A stretch of 64,000 bases of DNA, taken from NCBI GenBank assembly GCA_030761205.1, contig JAULJL010000020.1, forward strand, positions 5,523,001 through 5,587,000, written 5' to 3'. This document shows, piece by piece, positions 24,111-34,732 of the stretch; positions within the stretch are counted from its first letter, which is position 1; every line of letters begins with the position of its first letter. Under the pieces are notes generated by a model. It was not told where the DNA came from. It searched no databases and saw only the letters and a list, made by a program, of their open reading frames with translations. The position numbers and the translations under genes were made by a program. This stretch comes from Fremontodendron californicum. Its lineage: Eukaryota; Streptophyta; Magnoliopsida; Malvales; Malvaceae.

Positions 24111-25412
24111 CGTATGTTTAATTCTATCATAATATAAATAAAGTATTTAATCAATAAAAATAAACATTGAAACAATATATTAATTAAATAATATGAGTCA
24201 TACATTCTTCACTTGTCAATAAAATGCAAGCATGGAATATGGACAATAAAATGATTTTATGACAAGTGCACATGTACTTGCTTCATTTTTCAAAACAAAA
24301 AAAAAATTTATAAATTTACAAATTCTTTTATGTCTTAAAACAGTTCTTGAGAATTTCATTTTGATAGCTATGGTCTTACCAAATTATAACAAGGCTCTAA
24401 AAGACCCATAACTAAAATTAGCAAGGACTCTATGTCCAATTCTAGGCTCACAGTTGTTTTCATTCATTGTCATATACTTCACATGAATTCACACAAAAAA
24501 AAATGTATTCAAATCAAAGCAAACATAAATAATAACATGTCCTGACATATATAGTCTTTTTTTTCAAATATTTCAACTTTAGACAAACAATCTTGTCTTA
24601 TTTCAAATATTTTTTTCAAGCCAAACTTGTTAAGCAATTTATAAATTTCAAAATTATAGTCTTTTACCTTTGATTTCAATAATGAAGGAATTTTCTTATA
24701 TGCCACATTTCCTTCTTAGTTGGAATCTTTAAAACAAACTTTTGTAAAGGAGCAATAGTCGTTTTTCGATGACTTATTTTTCATAATAAAAACATGCACC
24801 CTTTTACTTATCTCTAAATTTTATAGGCATTAACATAAAACTCTTTCTTTGTGGATTGTAGCACTAATCTCACTCTATCTCATGAGCATTTGACATAATA
24901 ATCTCTTATTCTTTGCGATATTATTCTTCTATTCAAAGATTATACACAAACTCTTCAAGATATATTTTTTCCTTATATATATATATAATGACTCTCTTAA
25001 AATCTTATACCATGATGAAGGAAGTATATCAATAATTGAGGACGTCAATTGGATTCATGAAAATCTATATATTCTTTATTAATAAAGGTATTAAGCATCG
25101 TTTCAGTTTTAGCAAAAGATCGATTATAGATTTATTGCTATCATAAAATACTTAATAAACACTAGTTGTAACAACATATTTATTTATAGATATGCCACAA
25201 CTAAAATCAATCATGCATATTAAGCAAAAGAAACTTATTTGGCAATTCGATGAAAATCATTTTAATCATCTTTTTTGGCAAGAATCATTCATATCATCTC
25301 TTTCATATTCGAATGCTACTACGATTTATTTTCCTTGTGTACTAAGATTTATTTTCCTTGTGTATCTCTTCCATTAAGAATTAAGAATTTTTTCATATTA
25401 AAATCTTAAGAT
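24111..25412. other. AT-rich interior downstream of a minus-strand copia LTR
   Basis: No recognisable gene. Read on the minus strand it follows the LTR at 25413-25858, so it may be leader or gag remnants of that element. A 65-codon minus frame (24509-24706) has no motif I recognise. No primer binding site is visible. Confidence 0.4.
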
Positions 25413-25858
25413 TGTTAGAAAAACTAGAGACTGAAACAAGAAAAAAAAAATAAGATGGTTTTGAGACGTATAAAACATTTTTCTTAAGGCTTTAATATGC
25501 CTCCAAAATACAACAAAATTTTCAACACTTCAAACAAACCAATGAAAATGATTGAACAGAAAAGTCATTTAACATAGATAACAAACATATATACTATTAA
25601 TAAGATACACTTTTATAAAAGTTGTGTCGTCTTATAATACAATTTTTACATGTAAAGTTGTATCTTTCCAAAACAATTTTACAATAAAAAAAAATTGTAT
25701 CTTTATAATACAACTATTCAAAAATAATTATAATTCCTTAAATTTAATTATTATAAATTAAAATTATAATAAAAATTAATTATTTTATATACTCGTTAAA
25801 CTTGATTTCTTTTTATACAATATTACTTCATATACTCTACCATTATAAACTATAAACA
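25413..25858 (-). mobile_element. Copia-type LTR, inverted relative of 16809-17282
   Basis: Read on the minus strand it starts TGTTTATAGTTTATAATGG and ends TTTTTCTAACA. It shares the repeated aaagttgta/tac blocks and ends with the LTR at 16809. The flanking pentamers (aagat and gactt) do not match, so it is not a clean solo LTR. The two LTRs face each other across the SOSEKI locus, about 8 kb apart. Confidence 0.65.
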
Positions 25859-27698
25859 GACTTTGCTGCCACCTATCTAGAAATAGCATTATTTATAACC
25901 ACAAAGAGACTGAGCCCAATCCTGCTCATTCGTCATAGTTAGGTTCAGAATTAGGGACCGTAGGTTCGCCCTCAAGGGGCAATCTTAGGAGCTTGCGCCG
26001 ATGTTTGCATGGTTCATCGAGTGTCTCAACTCTCACGAGTTATGAGTCATGACCCCAACCCCCATTGACGTGACCCAAAGCTGTTTTTACATTTTAGCTC
26101 GGTCTGGTAAGTTTTGAGGAAAGCTCACTTTTACACCTTCTTGCTTGCCTTTTACCATTTGGGAAACAAACGTCATATCCAAGTCCAACATTTCGTTGGG
26201 TTTCGTCTTTCTCTGCATTTATACTGTCATTACATTTATTAGTACTACTATTAATTTCTTGCTGCATCTCTTCTAAATTTTTGGATTTGAATATCAAATT
26301 TATTATTTAAAATAAATTTGAAGTAAATTTTGATAAAGATATTCGAATCTATTTTGATTTTGATTCAAATAGTGTTGGATATCTAAATCTATTATCTATT
26401 ATATATTATCCTAATCTATTTTATTTATACAGATAATAGATTCGGATATTTAAATTCGATATCAGTATACATATTTAATCTTGATTAATAAAAAAATTGA
26501 TTTAATGAATTCAAAATTTAGTTTATTTGAATATACGACTATTATCTAAATCAGATGCGGATTCAAATACTTTAAAAAATTATAGATATTTGACCTATTA
26601 CCATCTCAAAGCATGTGTATATTAACAGTGTTACAAATTTATAGATTGACGGCTAGGTTCATGGGGCCATCCATCATCCATAAGCAACCCAATAAAAGTC
26701 TTCTACTAATAGGCCCATAAGCAGGCAGAGGGCTGTAAGTTATTTTTATTATGCTCGTAAGCAGCCTAATAAGTTTATTAAATCAGCCCAAGGCTCGGGA
26801 CGCTGAGTTTTCCATGCACGCAGCACGCAGTTAATCTTTTATTGGTAAATTAATTAAGTATTAGAAATTCGTACACTCATGTTGTGGGAGAAGAAAAAAA
26901 ATTATATGATAAAATATTTTACAAAATAAGAAAAAATTATTTATAAGTAATTTTTTTAAGAAAGAAGCAAGTAGTTATTTAAGAAATAAGTAATTTTTTA
27001 AAGAAATATATTATATGAAAATTAAAAGATATTAATACTCTTATTATATAATTTGATATTATAATTTATTTGATTTATTTTATATTTTTTTAATTGAGTT
27101 GATATCACTTTACTCGTAACTCCTTGATTAGTATAGAATAATTTGACACTTCGAATTAACCATTGCATAATATCTTTCTTTAACTTCATTCAATAGTTAT
27201 GCTTAACTTGTACCCATCTAAACATGCTTTTTTTATCTTCATATTAATGGGTGAATTAATCTATAATATATATAAGTATAAATATAGATAATTTTTGAAC
27301 TAACAAAAATGATCATTATTATTCATGAAATATTCAAATTATCATGGTACTTTTTTTACTATTAATAAGATTTGTCCAATTTACTAACAAAAATGATCAT
27401 AGTTATTCACGAAATTTCTAAATCATCATGGTAATTTTTTACTATTAATAAGATTTATCCAATTTATAAGGAAGAATTTTAATTTCATTAAAAGACTTTT
27501 GTTAAATAAATTTATTTGATAATAAATAAAAAAGAGTTAAATTAAGTTTACATTAAATTACTTTATTTTCAAAGTTTTAATTTCATTAACCTTAAAAAGT
27601 AAAAAAATGATAAAAAAAAGGTTAAAACTTACATTACATTTTTTATCTTCGTATATTTAATTTTACATTAAAATTAAAATTAATAAATTTTATATTAA
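25859..27698. other. AT-rich intergenic DNA
   Basis: I see no gene. A GC-richer island at about 25900-26090 reads neither as coding nor as a repeat I recognise. A short ~60-bp direct repeat is present at about 27300-27365 and 27390-27450 (acaaaaatgatcat.attattca.gaaat). Confidence 0.5.
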
Positions 27699-27998
27699 AT
27701 TTAATATAATCTGCATATTAAACAAACTTTATATGTTAATACGAATTTTATTAATGAACACTATTAAATTCATTTTTTTGTAAAATATATAATTATATAT
27801 TTAAAAATTTACAAAACAACGAAAATTCTCGTGTGATGCACACGTGACAATCGATACTAATTAAAAGTTAAGTGTGCTTTTTTTTTTTCAATTGTCTATT
27901 ATTGTTTTCATGTTTTTACGACATTAAAACAAATATTTATATTTGATGCATTGACAGTATATAAATTTATACACTATCAGTGAGCTAGTTGTTGTCAC
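27699..27998. repeat. Left copy of a ~300-bp duplicated insertion target
   Basis: Nearly identical to 33451-33755. The visible differences are a T-run length and one A/G change (acgacatt versus acggcatt). It ends exactly at the left boundary of Copia-A with gttgtcac. See the findings for the interpretation. Confidence 0.92.
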
Positions 27999-28697
27999 TG
28001 ATGGGCAAAAACCGAACTTACCAAAAAATCGGGAAAACACAACCGGTAGTTCTTTCTCTCCCAATTAACAGGATCTGTAAATATGGTACTAAATTGCACA
28101 AGATATATATATGTATATATATTCCAGCAACACAAATTCAACCAAGGATAATCACCAACAACCAATCACACGAGACACACAATTTTTACGTGGAAAACCC
28201 CTTTAAATCAAAGGATAAAAACCACGGGACTTACGAGTCCAGTCAAAATCTCCACTATAATGAGAGTGTGTTTACAATATCACAATAATTCAGCTAACAC
28301 AATGAGTACACAACTCTAACTTAGCTATCAACAAGTGATATTAAAATCAAAGAGAGAAAGTTGAGAAATCACCCCAAAAACCTGACTACTATTCGGACAC
28401 AAAACAGTACTTTATAGTGTTCAGATGGAAATTCTCACCGTACACAATCAGCATCTACGTATCCTATAGCCACTGCCAGAAAATCAAGAAGATCGGACCA
28501 CGGATGAACCTCCGATCGAAGACTTGATCAAAACTGTGCAACTCACTCTTTTCTCTCTTTCTCTGCCGCCTCCCTCTTTTTTTTGTTTTTCTTTTGCTAC
28601 TGACTCTCTTCTCAGCCAAATACAAAAACCCCTTCAATTAAAAGGGCTAAGGGCAGAATGGGTATTTCCTCCACATAGGAGGGACCCATGCCCAACA
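27999..28697 (-). repeat. 3' LTR of Copia-A
   Basis: 699 bp, the downstream LTR in element orientation, abutting the polypurine tract at 28698-28712. Confidence 0.93.
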
Positions 28698-28713
28698 AAT
28701 CTCCCCCTCCCGA

Positions 28714-31700
28714 CTATGTGGAGGTGTTCGCCATCCCGGCGATCAAACAACATATTTCAAACTTTTCTCTTGGTAAGGCTTTAGTCAACATATGAGCACC
28801 ATTATCATCAGTATGAATTTTCTCAAGTTCTAACAATTTAGCATCGAGAACATCTCGTATCCAATGATACCTTACATCGATATGTTTAGACCTAGCATGA
28901 AAGGTTGAATTCTTACCAAGATGAATAGCGCTTTGGCTATCACAAAATAGAACATACCTCTCTTGGGTAAAGCCCAGTTCTTGCATAAATCTCTTCATCC
29001 AAAGCAACTCCTTGCACGCTTCGGTCACTGCAATGAACTCTGACTCAGTAGTGGACAATGCAACACATTTTTGCAATCTGGATTGCCAAGCCACAGCTCC
29101 CCCTGCAGAAGTAATTAAGTAACCCGAAGTGGACTTTCTGGAGTCAATGTCTCCAGCCATATCAGAATCTGTATAACCAACTAGAACAGGTTTCTCATTG
29201 CCGAAGCAAAGTTTCAAGTTGGAAGTACCCCGAAGAAATCTCATAATCCACTTCACTGCATTCCAATGCTCTCTGCCTGGATTAGAAAGAAACCGACTGA
29301 CGGTGCCAACAGAATGAGCTAAGTCAGGTCTTGTGCATACCATTGCATACATCAAACTACCCACGGCTGAAGCATAAGGAACCTTCTGCATGTCTTCCTT
29401 CTCTTCTCTTGTGGAAGGACTCTGCTTGACACTCAATCTAAAGTGTGTAGCAAGAGGAGTGCTCACCACTTTAGCTTTGTCCATACTAAACCTTTGAAGT
29501 ACTTTTTCAATGTACTTCTCTTGTGATAACCACAATTTCTTGGTATTTCTATCACGTGTGATCCTTATGCCAAGAATTTGCTTTGCTGGCCCCAAGTCCT
29601 TCATCGCAAAGGATTTACTCAACTCTTGCTTCAACATATTAATCTTAGAAGCATTACGACCAACAATAAGCATATCATCAATATAGAGCAACAAAATAAT
29701 AAAATCATCACCAGAGAATTTCTTGACAAAAACACAATGATCAGAAGTAGTCTTCTTGTAGCCATGCTCCCCCATAACAGACTCAAACTTCTTGTACCAT
29801 TGCCTCGGAGCTTGCTTCAAACCATACAAGCTCTTCTTTAATTTGCACACATAGTCCTCTTTTCCTTGTGCAATGAAACCCTCTGGCTGCTCCATGTAAA
29901 GCTCTTCTTCTAAATCACCATGAAGAAAAGCAGTTTTCACATCCATTTGCTCGACTTCCAAGTCATAATAGGATGCCAAACTCAATATAGATCTGATAGA
30001 GGACATTTTTACAACTGGAGAGAATATTTCCTCAAAATCAATCCCCTTTTTCTGACTGAAACCCTTGACGACCAATCTAGCTTTGTATCGTGGAGTTGAA
30101 GAATTCTCTTCTTGCTTCAACCTGTAAACCCACCGATTTTTCAAAGCTCTTTTACCCTTAGGCAATTTCACCAGCTCAAACGTATGGTTGTCATGTAAAG
30201 ATTTAAGCTCATCTTTCATAGCATCAACCCACTGATCTTTGCATTCACTCTCCATAGCCTCTTCATAACACTTCGGTTCTTCCCCATCAGTTAAAAGAAC
30301 ATACTGATCAGAAGAATACCTCACAGAAGGCTGTCGATCTCTAGTAGACCTCCGAAGTGGAACTGCTGGTGGAGATATAGGTCCTTGGTGTTGATCATTC
30401 ACAACACTATCCATGGGAGCATCAAAATCACCCATACCCTGCTGGTCATCATGGACATCTTCTTGCATGCCATCCTCAACTGGATTTGGCGGAGGGATTA
30501 GAGGAATTGGATCCATGGCGGTCAAGTCATCACTATTCTGTGGATCGGTTTTCTCCGCCTTGTCAATGTCATCAATGGTCTGATCCTCAATGAAAACAAT
30601 ATCTCTGCTTCTAACAAGCTTCTTTTCAACTGGGTCATATAACCTGTACCCAAATTCATCTTGACCATAACCAACAAAGATACATTGACGAGTCTTGGCA
30701 TCTAACTTTGACCTCTCATCCTTTGGAACATGTACAAAAGCCTTGCAACCGAACACACGCAGGTGATCATATGACATATCCTTACCAAACCAAACTTTGT
30801 CTGGAACATCACCTTGCAAAGGAACACTTGGAGACAAATTAATCACATGTGCCACTGTATACAAAGCTTCACCCCAAAAAGATCTAGGTAACTTTGCATC
30901 TGAAAGCAAACATCTGACTCTCTCAATCAATGTTCTGTTCATTCTTTCGGCTAAACCATTCAACTGTGGTGTCTTAGGAGGTGTCTTTTGATGTCTGATT
31001 CCCTGTGCACGACGATAATCATCAAATGGTCCACTATATTCGCCGCCGTTATCAGAACGGATGCACTTCAACTTCTTCCCAGTTTGCCTTTCAACTGAAG
31101 CCTGAAACTGTTTGAACACATCAAGCACTTGGTCTTTTGTTTTCAAAGTATAGACCCAAAGTTTTCTTGAATGGTCATCAATAAAAGTCACGAAATAAAG
31201 TGCACCACCATACGACCTTACTTTCAAAGGACCACAAACATCGGAATGTACCAACTCTAGCAAATCTGATTTTCTTGAAGGAGGATGACTCTTAAATGAA
31301 ACTCTTCTTTGTTTTCCAGCCAAACAATGAGCACAATTCTTCAGTGTAGCATTCTTCAACCCAGAAAGTTGATTCTTCTTGGCCAGACAATTAAGCCCCT
31401 TTTCACTCATGTGACTAAGCCGTTTATGCCATAGCACAGTTGAACTATCATTTTCCGTCACATTAACAATGCCTCTGGAAATTGAAGACTGCATCAAATA
31501 TAAATTTGAACACTTCTTTCCTCGAGCCACAACGAGTGAGCCTCTAGTCAATTTCCACTGACCATCACTGAAGGTGTTACAAAATCCCTCATCATCTAGC
31601 TTTCCCGCTGAAATCAAATTCAAACGGATATCCGGTGCATGTCTGACATTTTTTAGCGTCAACTTTGTTCCATTGTTAGTTTCCAAACAGACATCTCCCA

Positions 31701-32701
31701 TGCCAACAACATGTGCCAAGCCATCATTACCCATCTTCAATACCCCAAAATTACCAGGCGTATAAGATGTGAAGAATTCCTTCCTAGACGTGACATGAAG
31801 TGAAGCACCAGTGTCTATTACCCAACTTGTCTCGTCGCATGCTAAGTTGATCACATTCTCATCACAAGTAACCAACAGATCATCAGAGGTAGCAGTAGTA
31901 ACACGATCATTCTTTCCATGATCCCTCATCTCTTGTTTATCACTACCACCTTTGTTCTCTTTCCTCCACTTGTAGCAATATTTCTTGATATGGCCCATCT
32001 TGCCACAATAATGGCACTCAACATTTTTAAATCTTGATCTTGACTTGCTTCGGCTTTTATCTCTACCCGTTTCATTTTTGCTCCTACTTCTCCCCCTATT
32101 TTCAGTAACTAGAACCTCAGACTGTGATGAAGAACCCTGAGACTTTCTTCTCACTTCTTCATTCAAAACACCATTCTTGGCAAGTTCCAAAGTTACTACA
32201 CCATTAGGAGCAGAATTAATAAGTGAAACCCGAAATGTTTCCCAAGAGTCCGATAGAGTAGCAAGCAACCAAAGCCCTACTACTTCATCCTCAAATTTGA
32301 TGCCCATACCAATTAACTGATTCATAACTCCTTGAAACTCATTCAAGTGATCAGCCACAGTTGTTCCTTCTTTATACTTCAGTTCCATCATCTTTTTAAG
32401 CATGAACAACTTGTTATTGCCAGACTTTAAAGCATACAAGTTTTCAAGCTTGTTCCACAATGTGCGTGCATGTGTCTCTTGATCAATGTGATTGTAAACA
32501 TTTTCCTCAACAAATTGGCGAATAAAAGCACACCTGCTGATTCTCAAATTCCCATTCCTCATCACTTTTAGATTCGGGTTTTTGAGTAGCAAAGACAGGA
32601 AGATGCAAAGACTTCACAAATAACAGGTCTTTCATTTTATTCTGCCACAATTGATAATTTGTGCCATTCAAAACAATCATTCTACTTGTGCCAGCCTCCA
32701 T
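28714..32701 (-). pseudogene. Copia-A gag-pol polyprotein, one frameshift
   Basis: Gag begins at the ATG at 32701 (MEAGTSRMIVLNGTNYQLW). After about 57 codons the frame shifts by a single-base-type lesion near 32530, and the remaining ~1270 codons are open to the stop at 28714. In order: gag UBN2-like region; zinc knuckle CHYCGKMGHIKKYC; aspartic protease VIDTGASLHVT; HHCC domain (WHKRLSHMSEKG...CAHCLAGK); integrase DDE core (IDDHSRKLWVY, SDNGGEYS, NGLAERMNRT); RT (QMDVKTAFLHGDLEEELYME, YIDDMLIV); RNase H (GYTDSDMAGD, LSTTESEF, FCDSQSAIHLG, KHIDVRYHWIRD). All main catalytic motifs are visible, so the element is disabled only by the early frameshift, unless that is an assembly error. A hit to gag alone may still allow mobilisation in trans. 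Confidence 0.92.
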
Positions 32702-32724
32702 AATTACACAACAACACAACCAAA

Positions 32725-32736
32725 GCTCTGATACCA
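32725..32736 (-). promoter_or_regulatory. Primer binding site of Copia-A
   Basis: TGGTATCAGAGC on the minus strand, 3 nt after the 5' LTR end. It is complementary to the 3' end of plant initiator Met tRNA, the usual copia primer. Confidence 0.88.
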
Positions 32737-32739
32737 GTT

Positions 32740-33438
32740 TGATGGGCAAAAACCGAACTTACCAAAAAATCGAAAAAACACAACCGGTAGTTCTTTCTCT
32801 CCCAATTAACAGGATCTGTAAATATGGTACTAAATTGCACAAGATATATATATGTATATATATTCCAGCAACACAAATTCAACCAAGGATAATCACCAAC
32901 AACCAATCACACGAGACACACAATTTTTACGTGGAAAACCCCTTTAAATCAAAGGGTAAAAACCACGGGACTTACGAGTCCAGTCAAAATCTCCACTATA
33001 ATGAGAGTGTGTTTACAATATCACAATAATTCAGCTAACACAATGAGTACACAACTCTAACTTAGCTATCAACAAGTGATATTAAAATCAAAGAGAGAAA
33101 GTTGAGAAATCACCCCAAAAACGTGACTACTATTCGGACACAAACAGTACTTTATAGTGTTCAGATGGAAATTCTCACCGTACACAATCAGCATCTACGT
33201 ATCCTATAGCCACTGCCAGAAAATCAAGAAGATCGGACCACGGATGAACCTCCGATCGAAGACTTGATCAAAACTGTGCAACTCACTCTTTTCTCTCTTT
33301 CTCTGCCGCCTCCCTCTTTTTTTTTGTTTTTCTTTTGCTACTGACTCTCTTCTCAGCCAAATACAAAAAACCCTTCAATTAAAAGGGCTAAGGGCAGAAT
33401 GGGTATTTCCTCCACATAGGAAGGACCCATGCCCAACA
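32740..33438 (-). repeat. 5' LTR of Copia-A
   Basis: 699 bp, paired with 27999-28697. It contains CT-rich blocks and a purine-rich region. It ends cccaaca at 33438, followed by a 12-bp filler (33439-33450) that repeats the start of the duplicated target. Confidence 0.93.
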
Positions 33439-33450
33439 AATATAATCTGC

Positions 33451-33755
33451 ATTTAATATAATCTGCATATTAAACAAACTTTATATGTTAATACGAATTT
33501 TATTAATGAACACTATTAAATTCATTTTTTTGTAAAATATATAATTATATATTTAAAAATTTACAAAACAACGAAAATTCTCGTGTGATGCACACGTGAC
33601 AATCGATACTAATTAAAAGTTAAGTGTGCTTTTTTTTTTTTTTTTCAATTGTCTATTATTGTTTTCATGTTTTTACGGCATTAAAACAAATATTTATATT
33701 TGATGCATTGACAGTATATAAATTTATACACTATCAGTGAGCTAGTTGTTGTCAC
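33451..33755. repeat. Right copy of the duplicated insertion target
   Basis: Matches 27699-27998 and then continues into unique sequence (ttcaattgaaataaag), whereas the left copy runs into the LTR. The T run is several bases longer here. Confidence 0.92.
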
Positions 33756-33885
33756 TTCAATTGAAATAAAGTTATATATATTTTTGCTTTTAAAATTTTT
33801 TAATGAGATGATATTATTTGATTTACTGATAGTATACTAATATATACACTGTTAATGCATCAAATATAAATTCATAAAACAAAAA
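33680..33885. mobile_element. Foldback MITE-like palindrome
   Basis: tatttgatgcattgacagta...tatacactatcag (33696-33740) is the inverted complement of ctgatagtatac...tgcatcaaata (33827-33876). The arms are about 50 bp with several mismatches and the loop is about 85 bp. Copia-A's target (gtcac) lies in the loop just beyond the left arm, and the left arm is duplicated at about 27938-27981. Confidence 0.7.
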
Positions 33886-34732
33886 ACAATATAGGATGCA
33901 TGCATATGCTTTTAGGGCCCAACATGAAATAAGAAACCACGTATCTCATACGCCATTTGCCAAGAATTGTATTTTGTCTTAATTTCACGTTAATGATGTT
34001 TTACTTTACTTAAAATATTTATAGGCAAGTAGTTCCATCAAAATTAAACATGGTATATTAATATATAATTGATTTTAATAACAATAAAAAGATTTGATCC
34101 ATAAACAATTAAATCATAATTAATAAAAAAAAAATAATATCATCAATGCGCTTGAGGTTTATGAAAATTTTCAATGTGTATTTTTATTTTAAAAATATCA
34201 ATTTTGATACCTAAAATTTTATTTCATGTATTATTATAATATTTGTCAATAATATCATTAAATATTAAATGATGTGATTTTTGAATCCAATAAAAATTTG
34301 ACATGTAATATCACATAATAATATCACATGTATTAACAAAAAATAATTATTTTAATTTTAATTTTAAAAATAAAAATAATAATTTTTTTTCTTTTCCCCC
34401 TCCCTTTTTATCTTTTCTTTTTGGCTGGTTCAAGTTATTTTCGGCCAGTTAACAGTGGGGTCTGCCCGCTGAAGCCAGACTCAATGCCGATAGATCGAAT
34501 TGATCTGAAACCAAATTGGAAATGACCTAAAAACAGACCGAAATTAATTATTAACGAAATAGATACCACATTAGTTACAAGAATTATAGTAGAGGGGCCC
34601 ATTACATATTTATGGTGTAACCTTCAATACAAACAACATGGTGTAACCACTCTTCCGTTTCATCACTCCAGCTAGACTCAAAGGCACTTCGAACTCTCCG
34701 CCTTTACTGCTGCTCTCTCCGTCTCTCAACGA
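33886..34732 (+). other. FabZ upstream region
   Basis: AT-rich up to about 34430, then more balanced. The ~110 bp before the ATG are CT-rich (cactccagc, ctctccg, ctgctctctccgtctctc), typical of a plant 5' UTR. I see no clear TATA box and no other gene. Confidence 0.5.

Larger units (their letters stand above)
27999..33438 (-). mobile_element. Full-length Ty1/copia element, Tnt1-like (Copia-A)
   Basis: Two 699-bp LTRs (27999-28697 and 32740-33438), with ends TGTTGGGC...GCCCATCA on the minus strand, differ at about seven bases plus small indels by eye (~99% identical). A primer binding site (TGGTATCAGAGC, 32736-32725, initiator Met tRNA) and a polypurine tract (GGGAGGGGGAGATT, next to 28698) fix the orientation. 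The order gag, protease, integrase, RT, RNase H is copia-type, and the motifs resemble the Tork/Tnt1 group. No 5-bp TSD is present: the left flank is gtcac and the right flank is aatat. Confidence 0.93.
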
